Source of the DNA: Neonectria sp. B-13
Taxonomy: Eukaryota; Ascomycota; Sordariomycetes; Hypocreales; Nectriaceae
Direction: 5' to 3'
NCBI GenBank assembly: GCA_002682825.1
Contig: NOKP01000037.1
Span: 186,001-250,000, forward strand
Length of the DNA stretch: 64,000 bases
The notes beneath the pieces are model-generated. The model was given only the letters and a program-made list of their open reading frames with translations, had not been told where the DNA came from and did not search any database. This document shows positions 10,539 through 21,801 of this stretch, one piece after another. The first letter of the stretch is position 1; the number at the start of each line of letters is the position of its first letter. A program made the translations under genes and the position numbers.

Positions 10539-12985
10539 CTAATGTTGCCGCACTGTAATAAACTTGGCGGTTGGGCCGAGGAAGACTGGTTATCTGGCTG
10601 GGACCCTGACTTGAACTGTTACTCAATATCTGAGTCCTGGAGCGGAGCGGGTGTTGACAGTTTGCAGACGGGGGTAGATGGTTGGCTGCTGCGGCTGCGG
10701 CTGCGGCTGCGAAATCGAATCGCTATTTGTCTCAGGGTATGCATGCGGCCATCCGAACGTTTTTGGAGCGGTGTTGGCGTTGTTCAAGGAGGAGTTTGAA
10801 GTGAAAAGGTCGTACCGAGAAACTAACTCTGCATCGGAGGTTGATTGTGAGGATGCGATTTAAAGTCATGCTGAGCGCGTGACGGGCAGTATTGCCACTG
10901 GCACCGCCTTAAGCGACTGGCTGCTCGAGGTTGATCTTCGATTGGATCATAGATGATGTTCGCGAATATGCTTCTTGCTCACGAAGGAGGGAATTGCTGC
11001 TTCGGGTTGACATTGGGCTGCTGTCGGCGGCAAGCTTTCGCTTGTTGATTCTTTCCCGTCGCCGCTGTGAACGAAGTGACGATAGGTGATGGGACTTCGG
11101 GTTTCGTCTGTCTTGGGGCTAGGTTTCTGTGGCTCAGGGAGAAGTGTTTGGAGATGGCTTCGACATCTACGCTGTAGTTTCTCCCTCCGAGGCATTGCGT
11201 TTGCTGAGTGTCCCCGACTCCTCGTTAGGCCAAGTGGAACGTGTTGGAGGGGACATGTGTCGTGTCTGGTGTTATTGTCGACGAGAGACCAGGCGTTGTG
11301 AAGTGTTGACGGGTCAGTTTGTATCGGTCACGCTGTCAAGCAATTCCCTGAGCGAAGGCCTGTTGGATGAAAGAGTAACGTGTTTCTGGTGTCTTGTGAG
11401 AGTAGTAAATCTGTCAGTGGATCCCAGAGGGCAGGGGCATCTTCCCGACCCATTGAACTGGAGCTGGCGCTGGGGGATGAATAACAGCGTCGTCGGATGT
11501 GTCCGTCTGGTAGCCGGCGAGGACCTGGAGGTTGGATGTGACGGTCAAATTGACGACGTCGGTCTCGGCGGCCCTCAGAACCGCACCTCGCCGTCTGCCA
11601 GGCCGGTAGTGGCATCACGCGTTTTCCTTCCCTCATGCGCGCCATGTTCTCCATCAGAGAGAGACCTGGCCACCTGTTGACGTGACCAGGGGCAAGCGAC
11701 CTGCCGCTGGCACTGACCTGACCGGGTTGCATTACCGAAGAGACTTTGCTGATGGAGCGTGGAGCTGTCGAGGTGGAACTCCCAAGGTGGAACTCCCAAG
11801 GCGGAACTGGGCAAGACTCGCATGTACGAATACCGCATCACGGTAACCATCTCTGCACACCTCCGCTTTGTTAGGCCCGCACATCCTTACCCCGGATCGC
11901 AACTGCCTCTGGCCTATCGCCGGGCCCGTCCGTGGGCGAGCTTCATTCCCGACTTTACCGTGGGAACGGCTTCGGCTGGCGTTTGGCTCGATCGGGGCTC
12001 GTGGCGCGCAGACGGAGATGCGGGAGATGGATCCGTTAGAGGCAATGGTCATTTGTGGGAAATAAAGGTGAGAATGCGGGGAAGTGAGCTGAGTTTAGGG
12101 GATACGAGGGACGAAGCATCATATCATGCGCTAGGTCTCCGCCTTGCATCTTGCGAAGAGCATTGACTGCGTCGAGGCTATTGTTGTTCTGGCTGTCGAT
12201 GAACGAGATATCGGCTTTGGTTATGATAGCCTCGTCAATGTAATCCCCATTAGATATCCACATATTCAGTCGTCGATTTATCTTCCCGCTGCTTCCCCAG
12301 TGCTTCCCCCTAATTACCCCATGTCTCCTCCCCCTCGCTTTGCGCATGCAGGGGTTTCGTCTCCAAAGGATCCACGGCACGACGGGCCGGTCTGGCGATT
12401 CCTCCTTGCTTCGTACGACAACATCACGAGGGAGCAACGAAATTTCCCGCTCTCGCTAAAGTCAGCGGCTGAGACAGCCGAAAAGTCGTTGCCAGCCCGT
12501 TCACCCATTACAGAGGGCCTCGCGGACCATGAGCCCGACAAGCCTGAGTTAAGCGCCGCACGGGAGCTATTCTAGAAATGAAGGTCTAGCTTTCTGCAGC
12601 TGAGCTTTCGCGCGAACAGCCAATCTTTGCGCGCATGCATCCTCCATTCGGTCCTACCTCCACCTGTGCAGACGTAGCTTTGTCCCCTCGGTCGGGTCCG
12701 AATTCTCGTTTACCGGTTCTTGGCATCTAATTTATTGCTCCTTGGCCGGCGAGTCCAGACCACAACCGCGACAGCCACGTAGGGCGACTGCTCATCGGAG
12801 GCTTGTCCGTCGATCCGTTACCCCGGAGTTCAGAAGCCATCGACCGCAAGCCACGAGCAATCAGCCCTCTGAGATCTTGGTGTTGCATCGGATCTGCAGC
12901 CCGCGTTCCATCCGCACAGGGATGGGCACGCGAACCCAGGAGCCATAGCCAGACTGCGCGTCTACGACTATAACGGCAACGCTAT

Positions 12986-12994
12986 TATATATAA
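12986..12994 (+). promoter_or_regulatory. TATA-like element before the sugar transporter
   Basis: TATATATAA, 106 bases before the transporter start codon, in a GC-rich setting. Confidence 0.4.
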
Positions 12995-13099
12995 CCCTTC
13001 GTTCCCGCCCGACATGGGACTGAACCATCGAAACATCATCCACTCCACCATCGAACAACTTTCACCACAGACTGCTTGAGCGCATCGCCAACACGCACA

Positions 13100-15033
13100 A
13101 TGGGGTCTTCCATCCAAGATCACGACGAGAAGAACGAGGTAGGTTGCAGTTGACTCTCAAGACGCCCTCCTGTGCGCCGCTGACACAGACGATCCAGAAG
13201 GATTTCGCTCCCCACGTAGCTGTCGTCAAGACCGCCATCGGAGATGAAGCCTTCCAGCAGGCCATGATCAAGGAGCCGCCGCCCAAGCTGGCCGCTCCCA
13301 TTCTCATCATTGCCAGTCTCGTCGCCTTCTGCTGCTCGACCGCCAACGGTTATGACGGCTCTCTCTTAGGAACTCTTCTCTCCAACGACAAGTTCAAGGA
13401 GTTCTTCGCCGTAGGCAATGCCGGTATTGAAACTGGTAAGCCATCAGCGCGTTTCCCCTGAAGCGCCCAGCAATTGACAAGTCTAGGTATCGTCACCTCC
13501 ATGTACCAGATCGGCTCCGTCGTCGCCATTCCTTTCGTCGGTCCCGCCATCGACACCTGGGGCCGACGAGCCGGCATGACCATCGGCGCGACCATCATCA
13601 TCATCGGCATCGTTATCCAGATCGCCACCATCGCCAACGCCAGCACCGACCAGTTCATGGCCGGCCGCTTCTTCCTTGGCTTCGGCGTGTCCATCGCCGC
13701 CGCTGCCGGCCCCGTCTACGTCGTCGAAATCTCGCACCCTGCGCATCGCGGTGTCATCACAGGATTGTACAACGTCATGTGGCCCGTCGGCGCTCTTGTT
13801 GCCAGCGGTTCGGCCCGAGGCGGTCTCGACTTGGGCGGAAACGCATCGTGGATGCTCCCCGTCTGTATGCAGCTGATGTTCCCCTGCGTCATTGCCTTTG
13901 GCGCCATGTGGCTCCCCGAGTCTCCCCGGTGGCTGTACACCCGTGGCAAGACGGAGCTGGCTACCGAGACCTTGGTGAAGATTCATGGCCACGGCAACCG
14001 CGAGAGCGAATGGGTCAAGCTGCAACTTATCGAGTATGAGCAGCATCTGGAGATGGACGGCACTGACAAGAGGTGGTGGGACTACCGTGCGCTGTTCAGC
14101 TCCCGTGCTTCCATCTACCGCCTCACCTGCAACTGTCTTGTGTCTCTCTTCGGCCAGTGGGCGGGCAACAGTACGTTTCTCCAAGAGACGGAGCAGAACT
14201 CTTATAACTGACTTTTATCAACAGACGTCGTCTCGTACTATCTCAGCGCTTTCCTCGACACGGCTGGAATCCGCGAAGGAAAGACCCAGACCAACGTCGC
14301 CATGGGCATGAACGCCATTCAGATTGTCTTCGCTGCTGTCGGTGCCAGTCTCACTGACACCGTCGGCCGCCGTCCCATGCTTATCATCGTCAACATCGTC
14401 TGCGGTCTCTGCTGGGTCGGCGTCACCGTCCCTGCCTCCATCGCAAACATCACCGACATCAAAGACAAGAATCAGACAGACAACGTCTCCCCCGCTGTCA
14501 GCAAAGCTGTCCTGGCTTGGGTTTACATCTTCCAAATCTGCTACTCGGTTGGCTGGACGCCCCTGCAGGCGCTCTACCCCGTCGAAGTCCTCAGCTACGA
14601 GATCCGAGCCAAGGGAATGGCCTTCAGCTCCCTCTTCACTTCAGCAGGTGCGAAGCCCTTGTACACTCCAAAATAACGAGAGTTGCTGACATTTACTCCT
14701 GATAGCCATGCTTGTCATGCAGTTCGGTATGCCTGTGTCGCTTGCGAACATTGCCTGGAAGACCTACATAGTCTTCTGCTGCTGGTGCTTTGTCCAGGCC
14801 GGCATCCTGTTCTTCCTCGTCCCCGAGACCAAGAACCGAACTGTAAGTGACCCCATTCTTGAATTCCCTGGTTGTTTCTAACAGTACATCTCTCGCAGCT
14901 CGAGGAATTGGACCAAATCTTCTCGTCCAAGAGTCCCGTCGCGGCATCCAAGCAGAGGAAAATCTACGAAGTTGACGAGCAGGCCAACATTGTCAATGTC
15001 GACGATGTCACAGCCTCTCCCAGCCACGCATAA
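13100..15033 (+). CDS. MFS sugar (hexose/lactose-type) transporter, six exons
   Basis: Exons 13100-13138, 13189-13435, 13487-14170, 14225-14647, 14706-14842 and 14899-15033 give 554 residues, all phases matching. Typical sugar-porter signatures: NGYDGSLLG in the first membrane helix, DTWGRRAG after helix 2, GRFFLGFG in helix 4, PESPRWLY before the central loop (about residue 239), DTVGRRPM in the second half, and PETKNRTLEELDQIF after helix 12, joined across the last intron. Twelve hydrophobic segments can be followed. It should sit in the plasma membrane and import a sugar by proton symport; the exact sugar cannot be read. The first exon codes only 13 residues. Third codon positions are strongly C-rich, which suggests good expression. 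Confidence 0.93.
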
Positions 15034-15796
15034 GGGTATCACACTCGATTCATCCGGATTATCATGGCTGAGCGTCGCAATAGCTGCAAGAGGCTAGACA
15101 TTGTTTTCTTCTTCGGACAAGCCCAGGCATAAGATTGGAATATAATGATACGGGATGCTGGCAATTTTCACGACTCACATCACAATTATGGCCCTTTTTA
15201 TGGCTTGGGCATTGGTTTTACATTTTTAGGGACTTAGCGCTTGAGCCGTTCTTGTCTGTGAGATAGTATTAATAGGACGTCATTTACTCGCCGTGAGCAA
15301 GCATTGCTTAAAGTCTATCTCGAAGTCTAACTCGCTAGTAATCACCGGTTTGGCCTCAATTATTTTGATCCCTAGCTTAACTCGTTTGTATTTCTTCATC
15401 GGGATAACTTCCATCTCCCACGCGAGCACAACTCTGAGTTGCACATGTTGGTCCTGTATTTCTCTCTAATTACCCTGGTTGTAGGGGAGCCAGTGGAAAG
15501 CAAGGACGAGCTCGAGCCACAAACGTCGAGTTCAGGATTTGCACTACGAGATGGAGACCCCAGTGGGAGAAGATTATACTTGATTTCTCATGACCTCTCT
15601 CACAGAGGGCGGATACAACAATATTCTGGCACTCCGTCTTCTCTATCATGCCATGAATCGGCGCGCTGGGAGTCTCTTGTGGGACAGAAGTTGCTCCTGA
15701 AATGTATATTGCAAACTCACTCTGCTCCTGCTATTTCCTGGAACTCCGTCATACCTCGTCACCTCGTCACCTCGTCACCTCGTCACCCTTGCGACT
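15034..15796. other. Intergenic between convergent genes
   Basis: Holds the 3' flanks of the transporter and of the small zinc protein gene. One short tandem repeat is present at 15754-15785; nothing else is recognised. Confidence 0.5.
15754..15785 (+). repeat. 8-bp tandem repeat, four copies
   Basis: CCTCGTCA repeated four times without a mismatch, just downstream of the stop codon of the small zinc protein gene, so probably in its 3' untranslated region. Confidence 0.85.
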
Positions 15797-16188
15797 CTAT
15801 TGGAAATCGTTGGGCCAGCACTTCTCCTTGGGCCACAGCTTCTCGTCATGAGTGGTGGCGTGAACCTCCAACTGGATCTTGTTTGTGTTGATGATCTCCT
15901 TGCGACAATTTTGGCACTGCATTGCACGACTCAGTCACTTGCGTTCACGGGGGCATCGTTCAACAGGCAATACTCACGATGGAGGTAGGCTTCGGGGGCT
16001 TCACGGGCAGGCCGTTTGCCTTCACGGGAGTACGAGTTCCGGCAGCTTCGGCCTTTTTGTGCTCCTTGGTGCGCTGCGGGACATACGAATAAGCACTGAG
16101 GCAGCAGGGGAGGAAGCTATCGCGGGGAGCGACGTTGAGGACCAGATAGGCCGAAGGGACCTACTCTGTCCTTCTTGGAGATGGGCAT
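15797..16188 (-). CDS. Small conserved zinc-binding protein (At2g23090-like), three exons
   Basis: No single frame shows this gene; it appears only after splicing exons 16188-16165, 16073-15978 and 15916-15797 (79 residues). It starts MPISKKDR, continues RTKEHKKAEA and a Pro/Lys-rich stretch ending KPPKPTSI, then has CQNC and a His about 18 residues on (VHATTHDEKLWPKEKC). This order matches the small eukaryotic zf-met2/At2g23090-like family of short basic zinc proteins. Function in fungi is not settled. The introns are 91 and 61 nt. Every base of the coding exons reads cleanly, so the gene looks intact. Confidence 0.82.
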
Positions 16189-16757
16189 CTTGAAGGTATT
16201 TTCGTGCGAGTTCTTGGTGTGAGGTGATGTGATGTGATGTGATGAGATGGATGTTATGCGCTGAAGTAAGTCAGCTTGGGAAAAAATTCGTCACCGAGGT
16301 TTGCAGCCTTGCGCTACCCTGTGGGATGACTAAGCCCAGCCAAGGCCCCCACTTACCTCGCTTGGGCTAAGGCCCGGGTAGTTATCGCACGTGTTGGCTG
16401 CCCGATAAGGTTAGAGTGTAAGCCTACTTAAATGCGCAGTAGCGTCGGCCTTCCCGGTCGTGATAAGATAAGGGTGGTTGATTAATGGAGTGACTTTACG
16501 AATACGAAGCAGATGCGATATATCTACTCTATGTACACACTCATCAACAGATATGCTCGTATCTACGAAGAGGTTGGCCCGTGATCCGAGAGGCTAGATG
16601 AGGAACTCCTTGGATGTTGGCTAGATATTGAACTATAGGAACCATAGCAAGGTAGAGGAGCGACAACTTGATGCTACCAACTGTCCTTTCGACCACGAGA
16701 CCATATGAAATTAATCTTCGATATCATCTACCGTGATTCAGTGATCGCTTAAGTGTT
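16189..16757. other. Intergenic, promoter side of the small zinc gene
   Basis: About 570 bases. It contains a 5-bp simple repeat at 16223-16246, in or near the 5' untranslated region of the small zinc gene, and the 3' flank of the 682-residue zinc-knuckle gene. No other feature is seen. Confidence 0.5.
16223..16246 (+). repeat. 5-bp tandem repeat (GTGAT)
   Basis: About four to five GTGAT units upstream of the small zinc protein start codon. Confidence 0.7.
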
Positions 16758-18903
16758 CTAAATCAGAGATCCATCCACGTTCATAGTCTCATACACTTCA
16801 TCCTTAGAGAGCAGTAGACATGAGAACTCATCATCGGTCATACACCCAAGAGAGTCAGCAGGAACATCCCAGATATCAGTCTCAGGTCTAGTAAAAGTTA
16901 ATTCGCCCATTGTAGCAGTGCTCAGTGGCTCCCAGCTGTCAACGCCTTCAATTCTCGACTGGTTATTGAAAGCGTCTGGCATAGATGCAACGCATCCATT
17001 TAGTTCTGGTGCAGGAGACAGCTGGATAGTCAGAGCTGGATTGAGAGCGTCTTGCAACCCGTAGCTGTCCGTATCCTGCAACATCATTGCATCAACCGCA
17101 TTAGGATCAAGGGTTTGGATGAGGTGAACAGGTTCCGCAGCTGGATCGTCGTCATGGTTCTTTTTTTCCGCCGGCACTTCACTGGGACGGTACAGTTCTG
17201 AGCCTGAAGCAAGATCTGACCACGCTCGTGGGAACCACCGACCGAAAACAAGCTCCAAGACTCTGGCTGCGTTGTCACCCTGAAATCCCATATCTTCCAT
17301 GTTTTCCCGCAGAAGCTCCGGACCCCTTCCGAAACGAAAGTAGTGCTCCGCATCCGCCAATTTCTTTGATGCAATGTCTTCCAAATACGGGTCGGGACAC
17401 AGTGGTTCGTTGGGGAAGAGCACTCTGTAAAGGTGATACCATTGCTCTTCATGGGACTTGGAGCTGCTAGCGCGCTTCTTGATTACTGCAAGCTTCTTGT
17501 CGGTGATGAACCCGGCTGGTTCAGGGCGCTCAGAGATACACTCATGCGGTGGCTCGCCCTTGCCAAACTTTGTGTAACAGTAAGAACAGTACGGTTTGTA
17601 ATGCTCCTTTTTGAGATGGCCCTTTACGTAGCTGATTCTTTTCAGCTTCCGTACGCATGTCCCCTGATACGCCTGTGGCTTCCACTTTAGATATGGACAA
17701 GCAAAGCGACGTGAGCTCTGGGCGTGTGCAGCATTCGACGAGCCTTCCCATTCATCTTGTTTGCCTTCGTCCTCGCTCTCGCCAGAACCATTCGTGGTAT
17801 TGCGCCTGGATGAACCGCTCCGTTGTGAATTATTCGACGTGCCATTTCTTCTTGATTTTCCGTCTGTATGTCGGCCCGCGTGATGCACATCCTGGTTTGA
17901 AGCTGTATTGTTCCGCTTCTGTGATCTCTGCGGTGCGTATGACCTCACAAAGTCGTCGAGAAGTAACTCAACCATCCAATCGATGGTTTGATCCTGCGCA
18001 ATGGCAGCCTGCGTAGAATCCGGGGTCGGCAATGAGGAATCGCGGTCCGAAATGGTGTCAGAATCAAATCCAGCACTGAAAATCGAGCATGTTGGAGATG
18101 TTATTTCTAGATGCTGGCCTCCTTCGGCCATTACCCAGGATTCGGCTGAACCGCCGACACCAGCAACAAGATGATGGGACTCGTGGCCGCCAGCGAGGAC
18201 GGTTTCGGATCGGGGAAGGGAAAAGGCAGGTCTCGTAGAAGCAATTATGGAACTCGGGTTTGCTTCAAATGATCGTGTCTCGGCTGCTTTGACGATGTCA
18301 AACGGCTCGCCGGCGAAAAAAAGGCGAGAATCATCCCATTTGAATTCAAATTCCCAGGAAAATGGTCCCGCCGCTTCGTTATGGGAGGTTGAATGTGTCA
18401 CCTGGGCTTCGGAGGCGGAGGCTGCAATTCCACGACGTTGCGAGAAGTTTGCTGACGGCAGGCCGTCGTTGGGCGTCGACAACAATTCTCCCGTAGTCGA
18501 CAGTTCAGACTGTGACACAGGTGGCCTGGGCGATGCAGTTGGCAACACGGATATAGCTTCATGACTAGGTCCAGGTTGGACCAGATTCTCAATTACCAGG
18601 TCTAGGTCTACCTCAAGCGGAGAATAGGTTTCGTCGTGGGTAAGAGCTTCAATTCCGAGGCCGATATCTTGGAGTAAAGGGCCATCGTCCAAGATCTAAA
18701 ATATTGATTGCTTTGTTAGTTTCCGTAGAGTGTCGCAAATGCGGGCGACCATTGGGGGAAGACAGCATATAGATGTCATGGCCTTGACTTACATTAAGGG
18801 AAGGCTTCTTGGGTGCTGTAGCGTTTCCCGAAGTTGACGCATCGGCCGATGTCTCCGAGTCAATCGTGTTGAAGTCCGGAGCGCTGTTGCGGAATGGAAG
18901 CAT
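16758..18903 (-). CDS. Zinc-knuckle protein, member A of the local family
   Basis: Exon 1 is 18903-18793 and exon 2 is 18695-16758, joined through a 97-nt intron (682 residues). The first half is acidic and Ser-rich, with low-complexity Asn/Ser/Arg stretches. At about residues 366-425 lies a zinc module: CPYLKWKP, a second Cys 14 residues after the first, GHLKKEH, then YCSYC and a shortened HEC end. It is followed by EEQWYHLYRVLFPNEP and DPYLED. The same two blocks recur in three other genes of this window (34.6-41.8 kb). Here the second finger is shorter (Cys-x2-Cys-x10-His-x-Cys) than in the others. A nuclear DNA-binding role is plausible from the fingers, but I know no proven function. Confidence 0.75.
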
Positions 18904-19941
18904 TTCGTTGTTGCTTTGAGTGATGTGAAGCTCGAATCGGGAAGAGTAGGAAGAATCTCCCTAGAAGTAGAGAAATTAACAAAGTAGAGAGAAGTAATTT
19001 GAAGGCCAGTTGAGAACATTCTGCTGAAGAGAAAGATTTCAAGTCAATTGTGCGGGTGCTTGTTCTCCTTTTAATACTTCATCCCGTCGAAGTGCAGTCG
19101 CTGCACTTCAACAACCCTGCAAAGTGGTAAGTGGCGCTGGATTCCTGAGTCTTTATTGGATTCACTAGATGGAGGTGGGTCGTGCCAGCAGAAAGGCAGA
19201 ATCTGCGGCCAATACGCTCACCACGTTAAGATGACATGGAATGGATGGGTTCAGAGAGCCTCCTTTTCTGCCTCGTGGAGCAATATAGTCTACCTGTGAA
19301 CCTGAAAGATATTCCTAGTATTTAAGCTAGAGCTAAATTAAACACGCCGATTAAGCTAAGCGCTTGTGGCTTCTACTAAGGAATTCTGCGATGATGGCAG
19401 CGATACTAGTGACAGACGGAAGGGCCTCGATGACTAAGAACAAGGGGTTGCAGCCTTGAGACTGAAGACATCATCATCAAGCAATCAGTTCAGTCACAAC
19501 TGGCCGGGCCGACTATTGATCCAGCCGCTAGGTGTCTTCCCGTTGTCTTGGAGATAGTAGGCTGTGCCGTCCCGATAGAGATGCCAAGCCGATATCTGAG
19601 ACATGGATTTCGCCCCCTGCCAGCCAGATAATTGAATGAGCAGCTGCACATCAGCCTGGACCTACATATTGCCGGTTTTCTTCTCTGACAAGGCCAAGCA
19701 TTTGCGGCTCTAAATTTAGTAATGTGCCCTGGAGAGCTGTGCACAGTGTCCGGGGGGACGCGTGGGTCGTCTCACAGCCCGTCAGGGCTGATCGGCAGGC
19801 GACCAGGGGTCTGCCACAAAAAAACAGGCTATGGAATCCTTCGGGCTATTTACTTAACTGCCAGTGATCCCCGCCGAAATGTGTTCGCCAACCTGTTCCT
19901 GTCGCACCGACGGGCGGCTTCGTTTGGCTGCCACAAACAAC
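18904..19941. other. Divergent intergenic region, no gene seen
   Basis: About 1 kb with the promoters of the zinc-knuckle gene (-) and the membrane protein gene (+). Short frames show no recognisable product. I placed the next gene's start at 19942; an in-frame ATG at 19879 is an alternative. Confidence 0.45.
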
Positions 19942-21801
19942 ATGACCGCCTATTCACACCTACACCCCAACGATGGAGATGGCGCCTCGCAAGATACGCC
20001 GTATCCCGACGAACTCTCCTCAAAGCTGGATTCCCCAATTGGCCAACTCCCACCAAAGCAACTCGCCGCACGTGGAAGACTATGGGACATCATTCTTCAC
20101 TCTCTCGTTGCTGTTGTCCCGTGTCTCTTCTCATCACTTGTCGTCGTGTACGGTGTCAAGGTTTACGGTGGGTCGAGCCGGGATCTCAGTTATGAAGACA
20201 CGTGCGAGACCGAAACCGCTTCAGACATTGAGAAAGCCTTCATCATTGATATTCGCCTCGCTCGGGGCTTCACCTTTGTGCAAGCAAAGTTGATTGACTT
20301 GTTATGGGATGTCATCGTCGGCCAAGGCGGCAGAGCCCTGCACGCCTGGATTCTCTATCGCTATGTTGCACCAGATGCCCTCACGCGGATTATGGAAGTC
20401 TCGGCAGTTCCTTATCAATTCTATATGAACCTGACATTTACGACTGTGTCCTTCTTTTCTCTTTGGGAGTTGTGTAAAATGATATTCAGGCGTCCAAAAT
20501 GGAGGACTTACCTATCGACCCTCTGGTTACTACTCGCTATTTTCTACGCTCTTGCATTTGGGACATACTGGAGTGCAGTAACTGGTTACATCGCCCCAAG
20601 TTCCAGGATGTACTATTTAGACAATGGAACTCTCGCGGGCTTAGACTCCCCGGAGCTATCTATGTGCTGGGTACTAGACGGTGCGAGACTCGGCTGGGAC
20701 GACGACTACATCGAACTGGGACCTACCCTTCACGCAATATATCACGGGCTCCAAACACAGTGGTATTATGAAGGGACCGAATTATGGGACAAGCTTCGAC
20801 TGGATACAGACAAGCCAGCTGTCGGTACATCCAAAGGATTCAGGGATGTATATGCTTGTAAGTCTTCACCATGTCAAATGGGGAAATGCATAGGAAACTA
20901 ATTATGTCTCGGTAACCTAGACGCTAGGGGCATACGTGATATTCAGACATATCTGGACTATAAAAGTGCTTCTACTCGGTTTTACGATACCAACTTAACA
21001 GGGAAGCCCATTTCTGAAACCATCGACATGAAGGAAGACCGAGTCTTCTGGGATGGGAGGCTTCAGTCCTATCAATTCAAACCAAGAGAGCCACCATCAG
21101 GCCTTCCTACCACCTTGAAAGGTTGGGGATTCAAGGACAATGACACAGAATTCGAACCTGACCCTGAATGGGATTGGTGGAAGGGATTCAGCTATACACT
21201 GGATTCCTACAATACCACCTTCTCCCTAAATCGTACCATCCCGTCGGGTCTTGGCGTGGTCCCGTATAATTCGACATTCATATACGATAACGAGACTTTC
21301 GAGCTGGAAGCCCCGTTCCTCGACATCGGGAAAGGTTGCAAAGACCATCGCCTCTTCTTCACAAGCCTTGGCAATTGCGTCTGCTACCGCGGACAACCCC
21401 TTCCAGACGAATTCTTCCTCCCAGACAATCTCCGGTGTGTTCAAAGGCAGGGGTACGTTTGGGGATTATCAGCGGTCCTGGCGCTGATCGGTCTATGCTT
21501 TGAGGCCGTCTGGGCCATCGGCTGCTGGGGCTTGTGGCTGGACGCACAGGTCAACAGCCAGCTCGTCAAGTTCCGACGCAGCGGTGGCGATATACGAGCT
21601 TCACTAGACCTGGCTGAGAGTGTGAAGCGAGACCTGGGAGCAAACACTTGTGCCTACTCAGATGCTGAGCTGAGTAGAGAGCTGAAGAAATGTGAACCAG
21701 TGGGCTACTCGGTTGAGGACTGTGACGGCGCTTTGCAGATAGCTTTGGTGCCCGCGAGAATGCAGTCAAAATTCAAGATCCAGAGTGGAAAGCTCTATTG
21801 A
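19942..21801 (+). CDS. Fungal multi-pass membrane protein of unknown function, two exons
   Basis: Exons 19942-20857 and 20921-21801 give 598 residues; a 63-nt intron splits a Tyr codon. Hydrophobic segments: one near residue 50 (LVAVVPCLFSSLVVVYGV), several around residues 140-215 (including LSTLWLLLAIFYALAFGTYW), and a last one near the C-terminus (GLSAVLALIGLCFEAVWAIG). Between them lies a roughly 270-residue loop with many Asn-x-Ser/Thr sites and Cys residues, likely luminal or extracellular. The tail is cytosolic-looking and charged. I recognise this as a type of protein common in mould genomes but know no function for it. The start at 19942 avoids a Cys/Arg-rich lead from an upstream ATG. 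Confidence 0.78.

Larger units (their letters stand above)
9543..13099. other. Long intergenic region with possible coding relics
   Basis: About 3.5 kb between the 2EXR and transporter genes. Several open frames exist on both strands (for example plus 11129-11680 and minus 11328-11732), but none shows a recognisable domain. Minus-strand segments rich in Ser, Pro and Gln appear in shifting frames. The best of them is listed separately at 10139-10538. The right end holds the transporter promoter. Confidence 0.4.

Noticed and set aside
11129..11680. 183-codon plus-strand frame
   Set aside because: No domain, irregular composition, and overlapping open frames on the other strand; probably chance in GC-rich DNA.
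13483..14184. 233-codon open frame on the minus strand, Asp/Gly-rich
   Set aside because: It lies antisense to exon 3 of the sugar transporter and arises from its strong C-ending codon use; composition is implausible and there is no domain.
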